A DNA stretch of 64,000 nt from Lepisosteus oculatus (taxonomy: Eukaryota > Chordata > Actinopteri > Semionotiformes > Lepisosteidae), in assembly GCF_040954835.1 (NCBI RefSeq), contig NC_090697.1:1438501-1502500 (forward strand). The letters are read 5' to 3'. The notes beneath the pieces were generated by a model that worked only from the letters and a program-made list of their open reading frames with translations, did not search any database and was not told the origin of the DNA. Positions 11,195-20,115 of the stretch are shown piece by piece (within the stretch, counting starts at the first letter, position 1; each line of letters begins with the position of its first letter). The position numbers and the translations under genes were made by a program.

Positions 11195-12331
11195 ATGGGT
11201 GACTGGAGTGCTTTAGCACGACTTCTTGACAAAGTCCAGGCTTATTCCACTGCTGGAGGAAAGGTGTGGCTCTCCGTACTCTTCATCTTTAGAATACTTG
11301 TCTTGGGCACAGCCGTCGAGTCTGCCTGGGGTGATGAACAGTCTGCTTTTAAATGCAACACCCAGCAACCCGGTTGTGAGAACGTCTGCTATGACAAATC
11401 CTTCCCCATTTCCCATGTGCGTTTCTGGGTCTTGCAGATCATATTTGTCTCGACCCCGACACTGCTGTATCTCGCTCATGTTTTTTACCTGATGCGGAAA
11501 GAGGAGAAATTAAATAAGAGAGAAGAGGAACTGAAAGCTGTCCAGAATGTGGGCAGTGACGTGGATGCACCCCTAAAACAGATTGAGATGAAGAAGTTCA
11601 AGTATGGGCTGGAAGAGCATGGGAAGGTGAAAATGAAAGGAGCCCTGCTGCGTACCTATATCGTCAGCATCTTTTTTAAGTCAATATTTGAGGTGGGGTT
11701 CTTGATAATACAGTGGTACATGTATGGATTCAGCCTGTCTGCTGTATATACTTGCAAGAGAGAGCCGTGTCCACATCAAGTGGACTGCTTCCTTTCTCGT
11801 CCTACAGAGAAAACAATCTTCATTATCTTCATGCTGGTGGTCTCTCTGGTGTCCCTTTTCCTGAACGTGATTGAATTGTTTTACGTTTTCTTCAAGAGCA
11901 TCAAGGATCGCATGAAGGCCAAAAGAGATCCTTTGATGCCTTGCGGGCCGATGAGTCCGACTCCCAAGGACTGTGTGTCCCCGAAGTATACCTACTACAA
12001 CGGCTGCTCCTCTCCCACGGCCCCCATGTCGCCCCCAGGGTACAAGCTGGCCACGGGCGACCGGACCAACTCTTGCCGCAATTACAACAAGCAAGCCAAC
12101 GAGCAGAACTGGGCCAACTACAGCACCGAGCAGAACCGCCTGGGCCAGAACGGCAGCACCATCTCCAACTCTCACGCGCAGGCTTTCGACTTCCCCGACG
12201 ATACGCACGAGCACAAGAAACTTTCGCCAGATCACGAGTTACAGCCTCTGTCCCTCATGGACCCGAGGCCTTCGAGCAGAGCCAGCAGCCGCGTCAGCAG
12301 CAGGCCTCGACCGGGCGACCTTGACGTGTAG
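11195..12331 (+). CDS. GJA1: Gap junction alpha-1 protein (connexin 43)
   Basis: This is the 378-residue Cx43 gap-junction subunit (human about 382), encoded in one coding exon and forming hexameric plasma-membrane channels that couple cells. It starts [20 protein letters not shown]. The loop cysteines are C54, C61, C65 and C187, C192, C198, the human positions as I recall them. The membrane spans are near 21-43, 77-99, about 154-176 and 207-231. The tail carries [18 protein letters not shown] with a PPGY motif (280-283), Tyr265, RNYNKQ and STISNSHAQ. It also has the Ser-rich end [16 protein letters not shown], whose Ser364/365/368/369 correspond to the mammalian kinase-site cluster. The last four residues are DLDV, against DLEI in mammals, for ZO-1 PDZ binding. 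The ATG is the first in the exon, 16 nt after the splice acceptor. Position 247 is Leu where mammals have a Src-target Tyr. The tail is clearly more G/C-rich than the rest of the gene. Confidence 0.99.
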   Translation: MGDWSALARLLDKVQAYSTAGGKVWLSVLFIFRILVLGTAVESAWGDEQSAFKCNTQQPGCENVCYDKSFPISHVRFWVLQIIFVSTPTLLYLAHVFYLMRKEEKLNKREEELKAVQNVGSDVDAPLKQIEMKKFKYGLEEHGKVKMKGALLRTYIVSIFFKSIFEVGFLIIQWYMYGFSLSAVYTCKREPCPHQVDCFLSRPTEKTIFIIFMLVVSLVSLFLNVIELFYVFFKSIKDRMKAKRDPLMPCGPMSPTPKDCVSPKYTYYNGCSSPTAPMSPPGYKLATGDRTNSCRNYNKQANEQNWANYSTEQNRLGQNGSTISNSHAQAFDFPDDTHEHKKLSPDHELQPLSLMDPRPSSRASSRVSSRPRPGDLDV

Positions 12332-12665
12332 CCCCATTCCCAATCGAGAGAATAAAGCGGTACTTTCAACTTCACTGTCTTCACTAGAAACTCTTAATAA
12401 ACACAGAGACATACAGTACAGATACTTAAGTGCTGGAGGTACTGTCCTTAAACAATGACATTAAGATTAGAGAAGTTAACAATCTGTTGTTCCAAAACAC
12501 AAGAGAAGGGTGGCAAGAAAAAACAACAATTAAATAAATGCAAGGATGTGTTTGATACATGTTGCTGAACAGTCCCAATTTTTTGTTCCTATAGCTTTGT
12601 TTATATATTTTGTGTAGTTTATTATTATTTTGTTCTATATATTTTTTTGGTGTTCCCACACAAGA

Positions 12666-12673
12666 ACATTCCA
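12666..12673 (+). promoter_or_regulatory. miR-1/miR-206 8-mer target site in GJA1 3'UTR
   Basis: ACATTCCA is a full 8-mer match to the miR-1/miR-206 seed (UGGAAUGU). It lies about 340 nt after the stop in A/T-rich context. Cx43 is an established miR-1/miR-206 target in muscle of other vertebrates, so this match is likely functional rather than chance. Confidence 0.65.
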
Positions 12674-12683
12674 TTTAAAATTT

Positions 12684-12690
12684 TTGCACT
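12684..12690 (+). promoter_or_regulatory. miR-130/301-type seed match in GJA1 3'UTR
   Basis: TTGCACT matches the miR-130/301 seed. The overlapping GCACTTT (12687-12693) matches the miR-17/20/93 seed, and the leading TTTGCAC matches the miR-19 seed. It starts 10 nt after the miR-1 site, a spacing at which co-operation has been described for some sites. A single 7-mer is weak evidence. Confidence 0.35.
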
Positions 12691-13885
12691 TTGATGTCAC
12701 AGGTTCCCGTGAAACTTTTTTTCCAAGTCTGTAAAGTTGTTTCAAACTACAACTATATCTTTTATTCCCCTTATGACCTTAATGATTTTCAAGCTTAAAA
12801 TCCTTTCAAGCTTGTTGTAAAACAGGGTTATAACTAAATAATCTTATTCTGTACCTTGTACTTAACTTCATGAATTAATATTTATTTATTAGATATACAG
12901 GACATTCACCACTAGACAATTGACTACTACCCTAGGTCATTTCCATATGAATAATAAAGCAAAATAGATCCAAAACCATATTTATTGAAAAAAATCCCAA
13001 TTTCAGCAGTACTTTTTTCTTAATCAAAAGAGAGATCTCTTTTAATATTAGTGGACTGTCATTTCCTGATAAACTTTGAATTTATGTGGCGTCAGTTTTA
13101 TTAATGTTTTTGTTGTCTTGGCTTTTGTGGAAAAGTGGACATGTTCACAGGATGGATAAGATCTGCTGTGAAACAAAGGCACAGCTTCATTCTTCACAAA
13201 AATGTCCCTAAGGCTCTTCAAAAGGGATGTGTTAATTTTTTTCTCTTGTTGTAAATGTATGGTTATTTTGGAAAGCAGTAGCAGTTTTAATTTTTTTTGG
13301 TTGTGGATGATTTTTTTAACGATGTAATCATTGCTGCTTGAGTGATAGATGTTTTAGTACTGTAAATCAAGCTAACTGTCAAATGTGAGTTTTTAGAAGA
13401 CTGCTTATAGAGCTGGACTAATATTTAGTCAAGAGTAATAAAATGTATATGCCAATGTAGCTCCACAGCCACCACACTCTTAGATAAGTTTTAATTTGGA
13501 GGTTAAAATGGTTGAACATTACATTGCAGTATTTTGGTACTCAAATACGAGGATTCGATGTCTTTTCAGCTACAATGGTGTTTGCACTGAAACTTTGACT
13601 AGGATATAATATGTTACATAAAGGGGATAAATGTTTCATAGCATGCATGTTACTAATTTATTTTACAATACACCGGTCAGAAAAATGAATGCATCACTGA
13701 CAATACATTTTACATTTCAAGTTTTGCAAATTATTCATTCACAGTACAAAACGTGAATGTACATTTTTGTGAAGTACAGTGTGGTCATTTGGTATTCCCT
13801 GTTAATCCACTGTTGTACAGTGTGTTACTGCATGATAAAAAACAAAAATGTCATTAATCATACCTGCTAAAAAGCTATTTTAACC

Positions 13886-13891
13886 AATAAA
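13886..13891 (+). other. GJA1: Probable distal poly(A) signal of GJA1
   Basis: AATAAA in TTTTAACCAATAAAGATTTT, followed by a T-rich tract. It is the first AATAAA after a long repeat-free 3'UTR of typical length. Confidence 0.6.
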
Positions 13892-13905
13892 GATTTTCTT
13901 TTCTT

Positions 13906-15429
13906 ACAAATGCTTTTACAGAAATGTCTTCTGGTTTCATTTGAAACACTTGAATAAAATATAATGACCAGTGAGATGTCAGATCTAAAACAGAAGTTAG
14001 AATTCTACAATAGAAGACTATAACTGTATAATATATATAATATATATACATGATACTGTAAAATATTGCAGCTACTTTAATATTACAGTTGTTTATACTT
14101 GAAGATTCTTTGAAACATTAAGCTTTTTTGGAATTAACAAAATACTTTTCAAAACCTTTTGTTTTCATACATCCTGTAGAATTAAGGATACACAACTGAA
14201 CAACACAATTACACGCATAAAGTACTGCTTGTCTGATAGTGGTTTAGTGTCAGGGGGGAATCTTATAGCAGGAAAGTGAGTTTCTTTCCCTGCTAGAGCA
14301 AATATACAGTAGCATACTGGGGCAAGGGGAGAAGGGCATGGGATTTATAAGACTGCAGTGCATGTATCGGTTTAAGACACAATCCAATTTAGACTGAACC
14401 CAAGACAACAATCAATTATTTCACCACACCCTTTCCTCTCATTTTTGGGAAGCTGCTTTTCAGAATCTTTTTCTGGAATAGTTTTCCATTGGAGAAACAA
14501 AAGACAATTGCTAAGGATACTCACAACAGGGTACAAATCAAATAACCAAATAACATGAGCAAGCAAATGATGGAACACACTTTTTTAAGGTCTCAGCTGA
14601 TACACTGATGTTCAGTCACTCGACAGTCTTCCGGCTATTTATTTTTCTCACTTCCATTTAGTTACAAATGTAAAGAAGGTTAAAAAATCTCTAAAATGTT
14701 GAACACACTATGTGAATTTCATCATGTGAAAAGCTTTAGTTCTTTTTTTCTTCTCCAAGTTTCCTATTTAACCTTTTCCACATAACTTAAATAAAAACAC
14801 ATGTTTTACTGGGCTCTGGTAGCCACATGTTGCTGGAATAAAAAGAAAATGCACTTGCTTTGATCTGGTGCTAATTAGTAGATATTTTTTGATAAATCAA
14901 TTTTACCTGTATTGCTTTTGACAATTTCTCTTAAAGATGTAAAGCTACATTCACTAAATATATTACAGTGTTGTATTCATTAATAATTTGTTTATATAAC
15001 AAAAAATATTTATCAAAATGTTTTCCAAAAGCTTCCAAAAAGCTTAATACAAACAAAACAGAAATCTCCAAACTTTAATAGTCTAACTATAATTTGCATG
15101 TTTCTTATGCCTGAGGATCACTTTGGATATAAAATGGTTTTCTATGCACAAATAACTTTAGAATTGGAATCCATCATCAGTCCTATTTATGAACTTCCCA
15201 TGAAACAGACTTTCTGAATATTCTCTTTCCTTTTATGTAAATAAAGAGATAATTTACTTCATACCCAATATGAGTGATATTTAAGTGTTCCTTAACAGGC
15301 AATTAAGTCAGTGGTTCTAGAACAAAATACATATATACAAATATATGTGAAATTGGTATCACAAACAAGTCATTAACACTGACGTTACCATGATAAAATG
15401 TTTTTACTCCAGAATAGTTTGATTTTTGT
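13906..15429. other. Unassigned DNA downstream of GJA1
   Basis: A/T-rich, with a small TATA-dinucleotide run near 14029-14050. No ORF above 75 codons, no recognisable repeat and no gene. Confidence 0.4.
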
Positions 15430-15780
15430 TAGTCCATCCTTCCACCTACGGTATTTTCTAACCATTGCATCCAATGCAGAGTCGTGGGGGGCCGGGACCT
15501 ATCCCAGCAAGCAACAGGCACAAGGCGGGGTACACCCTGGAAGGGACATAATAGTGCTATTCCATCACGGCACAAGCACACACACACACACTCACATTAA
15601 GGCTCATTTTACAGAAGCCGATTAACATATCAGTTTGCCTTTTAGACTGTGGGAAGAAACCAGAGCACATGAGTGCAGGGATAACATACAAAGTCCAAGC
15701 AGAGCGCTCCCCAGGAATTGAACGCAGAGCTCCAGAGCTGAGAGCTGCCATGCTGACCACTGTGTCACTTTGCTTCCCAC
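15430..15780 (-). repeat. SINE-like fish repeat (family S), near full length
   Basis: On the plus strand it reads as the reverse of the family: TATTTTCTAACCATTGCATC, CCTATCCCAGCAAGCAACAG, GGGTACACCCTGGA, a CA-rich run, GCCGATTAACATATCAG, TTTAGACTGTGGGAAGAAACC, then GGAATTGAACGCAGAGCTCC and GCTGACCACTGTGTCAC. The tRNA-like head is therefore at the right-hand end on the minus strand. It is the first of three same-orientation copies within 1.6 kb. Confidence 0.8.
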
Positions 15781-16224
15781 ATTTGCTGATAGTAACAAAT
15801 TCATCAAAAGTAGGAGCCTGTTTCTACCAGGTTATTTTTCTGGTCATATAATGTATTACAGAACATAAAGAATTTATAAATCGATGTTTCACCTCCTAAT
15901 CTACAGTGTTCCACATTAAAGCCAATTAAAAAAGTGCCGCCAAAATCTGACAATTTTACATAGAACTAAAACGATTAACTTGATAGGTATATCTTCCCAA
16001 TCTGTACAGTACATGTATAATATGCAGTATATCCTAAAATTGCACATGTATTTATCCATACTTTGCTAATGTGCATTGAAAAACTTGGAATGGAATTTGT
16101 TTTTGTGGGCATACGGTAATAGGTTATTATCTACTGTACTTACTAAGATTACTGAATTCTTCATTGCACATTACATGTTTTTTTTTTGCTACAACAACTT
16201 ACGCTGCAACTGTGAAGTGGTTTT

Positions 16225-16560
16225 ACCACTTCAGCATGTCAGCTGCTAATCATCCAATATTATCAGAAACCACTTATCCCAGGTCAGGGTCATGGTACCC
16301 AAGCATGGGGAGTAAGGAAGATCTACAGTCTACCTCTCAGGACACACACAGGGCCCATTCAGACACGCAAACCAGCCCAGGAAGTGTGTCTCTGGGTATA
16401 TAGAAAGAAGCCGGAGCCCTCCGAGAAAACTCATATGGATGTGCTGTCGGGGGAACTTGAAAAAACACAAAAAGATCCCAATCTGACGTTGAAACCAAGG
16501 ACCCAAGAGCTGTGTGGCATCAGTGCTAACTGCCACTCCACCACGCTGCCATGGATCCAT
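16225..16560 (-). repeat. SINE-like fish repeat (family S), diverged copy with tRNA-like head
   Basis: Minus-strand reading starts GGCAGCGTGGTGGAGTGGCA, continues GTTAGCACTGATGCC and has a B-box-like GGTTTCAACGTC. The body is more diverged than its neighbours (CCACTTATCCCAGGTCAGGG, GGAACTTGAAAAAACAC). Same family and orientation as the copies at 15.4 and 16.7 kb. Confidence 0.7.
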
Positions 16561-16707
16561 TACTAACTTTACTAAATAGGGTTAGTTAAGTGATTCTTTT
16601 CTTTAGGATGTTCTTTAGGACAGCTTAAAACAACAACTGGTTACACACTCATCACGTGAGACAATGACTTTGCGTTTCTCAAGTGATCAATACTAACATG
16701 AGACTAA

Positions 16708-16983
16708 CATCCATTTTCTAACTGCTTCATCCAATTCAGGGTCACGAGGGAGTAAGCAACAGGCACAAGGACAGATACAGCCTGGCTGGGACACCAGTCC
16801 ATCTCAGGGCACACACAGACAGAGACACACGCACACACTCACAGCAGGGACACTATTCCCAGAAGCCAATTAACATACAGTACCAGTATGTCTTTGAATT
16901 TTAGCACCTCACATATAGAATTGAACGAACTCAGGCCCCAGCAAGGCCAAGCAGCAATGCTGACAATCACCAAACGGCCCTAG
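16708..16983 (-). repeat. SINE-like fish repeat (family S)
   Basis: Plus-strand blocks in order: CATCCATTTTCTAACTGCTT, CATCCAATTCAGGGTCACGA, GTAAGCAACAGGCACAAGGA, GGGACACCAGTCCATCTCAG, GGCACACACAG, CCAATTAACATACAG, then a degraded region to GCTGACAATCACC. It is the third of three tandem-like copies. Confidence 0.75.
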
Positions 16984-17524
16984 ATTAACATGAAGAAGTC
17001 ATTGAAAATGTTTAACTCATATGAATAGCCTTAAATAACCTTACTACTTTGAAGGACATGTTGATAATAAGATTGTGATACTTTTTCAGATTTGTTCAAC
17101 TCAAAGTAATCCAAGGTAAGGCATTATGTGCAAACCTGATATTCCGCATGTGGAAATGATCATATGAAACATGCTCAAATACAATCCGCATGCCCACCTG
17201 GCTACTTCAGCAAAGAAACTGATAAGAATCAATACAGAATGAAGAACAAAGTACAGCCATTGAAAAAATAGCTTTAATTATGTGCAATCACACTTGAGTG
17301 GGATTTCTAAAAATGACTTTGAAGTTCTTTGTCTGCATCAGTAGCAAAGCCATGTACGAGCAGTACTCAATCTGTGCTTTGACGTAATCAGTCCCACACT
17401 GATCTCATCCACAATACTGTACAGTATCTGCATAGGTACTCTTTGTAATAGCGCAAATAAAACCTCTTTAAAACTTTTATCAAGTCTACATTAACTGTAT
17501 ATATACTGTACTTGTAATGTGCAT
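16984..17524. other. Unassigned DNA between repeats
   Basis: A/T-rich, no ORF or repeat recognised. Confidence 0.35.
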
Positions 17525-17615
17525 GGATAGAGGGACAGCACAGTGGCAGGATGGTTAATACTGCTGCTTCGCAGAATTGGGGCTCTCGGTATTTTCTAAC
17601 CATGTCTTCGGACTC
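17525..17615 (+). repeat. SINE head fragment (family S)
   Basis: GGACAGCACAGTGGCAGGAT followed by GGTTAATACTGCTGCTTCGCAG is the tRNA-like head of family S, directly followed by TATTTTCTAACCATGTCTTC from near its other end. This looks like an internally deleted copy. A possible L2-type tail (CATTGCATTGACAATAAAG) lies at about 17733-17751. Confidence 0.55.
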
Positions 17616-17787
17616 AGGCACAGATGAGAAGAAAGTTATAAAACCATTTCAAAGCACATAATGTTTCTCTGAGCCAGGTGTGGAGGAAACTACAGTAGTC
17701 AGGGATGCAACTGCCATATCCTCATTGCATTGACAATAAAGTACTTAATACTGCAAATATATGACAAATTAGGAACTTTTTTGTCTT

Positions 17788-18219
17788 AATGCAAACCCAA
17801 CATAGGATTTCACTCAACAGTGAAAACACCATTCCTACTGTCGGCATCATGAGGACAGCATTATGTTGTGGTTCTGTTTCTCAAGCAGACTTTAAAACTG
17901 CTGTCCATAAACAGTCGCAAAGAAACCTGGGACAGACTTTTGGAAATCTGTCAGAATGTACGGGCTAAAACCACATCAACCTGCAGAAGGTCTGTACAGA
18001 CTTATCCAAAAAGAGTTGCGACTGGTGTTGTTGAGTTTTGAGTTAAATTTTGAGTTCTTGTGTCTGAATACTTTTTAAAACATACATTTTGAAGTCATTG
18101 GCTGTTACTTGTCTTATCCTTGGAAGTCTTCAGTTTTAGTATTCATGTTTTGAATACAATTAAATTTAAATGTGTGCACCATGGGAAGGGTCTTCATACT
18201 TTAGCTAGGCCCTGTATAC
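17788..18219 (+). mobile_element. Tc1/mariner transposon fossil B
   Basis: CATCATGAGGACAGCATTATGTTGTGGTTC encodes the degraded Tc1 block with IMLWFCF. It then passes by an internal deletion into the 3' part (GCTGTCCATAAACAGTCGCA), shared with fossil D at 28.05 kb. The right edge, AAGGGTCTTCATACTTTAGC then TAGGCCCTGTA, matches the terminal repeat of this Tc1 class. It has no intact frame. Confidence 0.65.
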
Positions 18220-18454
18220 AGTATATTTATACAACAGGGTCTGCTGTCCAGTGACAAAGTCAGCGTGCTTTTGAAGGGTGTGGTTTAAGTACAGTATACA
18301 GTATATAATCTCTGGATATGTTTATTCATGAGTGTTACTATTTGTGGTTTTCTGGAAGAACCCTTAAAGTGAAGCTACAGATACTGAGATACTGTACATA
18401 TATATTATATGTAGTTCAAGAAGGGGAGCTGGGTCAGCATGCATAAGCCGCAAA
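18220..18454. other. Short unassigned spacer
   Basis: Contains repeated TACAGTAT motifs (about 18290-18305) and nothing else recognisable. Confidence 0.35.
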
Positions 18455-18624
18455 GGAACAAGTAATAGGTTTATTCCATGCTGAAAAAAGAAGAAAGAAA
18501 ACACAACGTTTCAGCTCTGGAGCCTTCTTCGGGTGTGGAAGAAGAAGAAGGCTCGCAAAGAAGGCTCCACAGCCTTTTGTTTTCCTTTCTTCTCTTTTCT
18601 GCATGGAATAAACCTTTACTTGTT
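18455..18624. repeat. Fold-back element, copy 2
   Basis: The left end is GGAACAAGTAATAGGTTTATT then CCATGCTGAAAAAAGAAGAAAG. The right end is CTTTCTTCTCTTTTCTGCATGG then AATAAACCTTTACTTGTT. The arms are near-identical to those of copy 1. Here the left interior, read on the minus strand, shows GAAGAAGGCTCCAGAGCTGAAACG and the right interior shows GAAGAAGGCTCCACAGCC, so both arms carry the same core. The element is therefore an inverted dimer of one unit. Length is about 170 bp. Confidence 0.75.
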
Positions 18625-19604
18625 AAAATGAATATTTTATGTCTTATGTACAATACAGTATATACTCAATACACTAGTACAATGTACTATATACACTCAC
18701 ATATCTTAATAGAATTATCTTGCTATTAGTATTTACTTAATCAGCTAAGAAAAACAACTGCATCATCATTTTCTGCACATGATTCACAGCCCTCCACCTG
18801 GTTTATTAAGCGGGCAGCCCATGACCATGTTAGTCACTGTCTGCACTTGTCTCCATCTGCAGTTTGATTTGTCTTGGAAATTCTATTTGGCTCGATTGCC
18901 CATACATCTGTGTTATTCAGAGTGAACCCAATTCAGGAAGACCCAAGTGTGGTGAGACAGAGGAAATCCTGATTGCTGTAGATTGGATGGATGGATATGC
19001 TCATCAGAGATGACAGAAAGCTTTTTTAGCACAAGCAAGGCTCAAAAAGTGTTTCACCATGCTTCTGAAAAGTCCTACTGTAGTAACTCTAACCGCAGAA
19101 ATTTGCACACATTGCAATTTGAGAAATGCTCAGGGCGTATTGACAAGTTCAGAATATAAGGGCCATGCTTACTGAAACTATGTGGTATCTCCACAGCCAT
19201 TTTAGGTGAGGGTCCTGATAAAAATATGAGGTGACATTTTGAAGATTTGTAAACCGTGTAAAAAGATTGAATTTGGAGTGCAGTGTCAGGGTGATGCTGT
19301 TTTAAGCAATCTGACATAAACTGTTTAAAAAACAAATTCTCTGGAATGACACCACCAAGTAAGACATTTTGAGTTTTGAGTGGCAGAGGGCTATATTGGA
19401 AGTTTTCTGAGGTTACACCACTATCATTCAGAAATTAGTAGCTGTAACCTGTAACCTTTAAGCACATCAGGTGCTTTGTGACAACAGCTCTTATTTATAA
19501 AATTGTTTCAATGTACAGGAAATCATTGCTTGTAGTTAAAAAATACTGTATGTAAGATCTCTTTCAGAATGCTATAGAAATGTAACATTTTTTACAGCCT
19601 TATG
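18625..19604. other. Unassigned intergenic DNA
   Basis: No gene or known repeat. The minus-strand ORF at 19075-19335 (86 codons) has no recognisable motif. Confidence 0.35.
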
Positions 19605-20115
19605 AGAGAGTGTGATGTGAGAGAGCATATAAAGCCCTGAATACGCACGTGAGTATCAGGGCTGGTGTCAGCTGTGAGCAGCTGGTTTTCTGATATAGGT
19701 GAGGGGGGGGTCAGCCGTCCCGGTCAACTCGAGGAGTCAGACCCTCTCTACCAGGTGTGGGAGCGAGTGATCAAGAAGGTGAAAGATCAGGCCCCGCAAG
19801 GGGAGGCTTCCAGCCGCAGACCCGGAGGGGGTTTTCCGAGAGAGTAGCAGCCTCGGACGTTTTCCGTGCTGGCTTTCTGGTAAACAGGAAGATGGGAAAA
19901 GAGCGTTACCACACAACAGGGGCCATGACGAGGTGTTAACCCCTGCTCTGACTTGTGAAAGGGGCAGACCTGCGTGGAAGCCCTGATGCAGAGTGTGGCA
20001 GTGGTGAGGCTGGAGCTACAGTAAGTGTAACAGTACTGGCGTTGGACCACGTTGTAAATGTACATCTGCTCCAGTAATAAAGTGGTGTGTTTGTTGAGTG
20101 AAGTGCCCTTGAGTT
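19605..20115 (+). repeat. LTR-like or transposon-derived G/C-rich block
   Basis: A block of raised G/C content in A/T-rich surroundings. It begins near a TATA-like GCATATAAAGCCC (19625-19637) and ends near AATAAA (20077) with a GTGGTGTGTTTGTTG tail, which is the arrangement of U3-R in an LTR. I could not find matching TG...CA ends with a target duplication, and no internal retroviral-type frame is present. It could equally be a fragment of another element. Confidence 0.3.

Larger units (their letters stand above)
12332..13905 (+). other. GJA1: GJA1 3'UTR
   Basis: A/T-rich sequence without repeats runs from the stop to the AATAAA at 13886, about 1.57 kb, comparable to the mammalian GJA1 3'UTR. 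Earlier AATAAA copies at 12351 and 12396 lie within 70 nt of the stop and may allow a short form. MicroRNA seed matches lie at 12666 and 12684. The 3' end is inferred from the signal and from similar length in other vertebrates. Confidence 0.6.

Noticed and set aside
11681..12235. 184-codon minus-strand ORF and 127/161-codon plus-strand ORFs overlapping the GJA1 tail
   Set aside because: They are shadows of the G/C-rich GJA1 coding sequence in other frames; they have low-complexity composition and no domain.
15430..16983. Repeated spaced units as a possible CRISPR-like array
   Set aside because: The units are diverged SINE copies of unequal spacing in a vertebrate genome; there are no short identical repeats.
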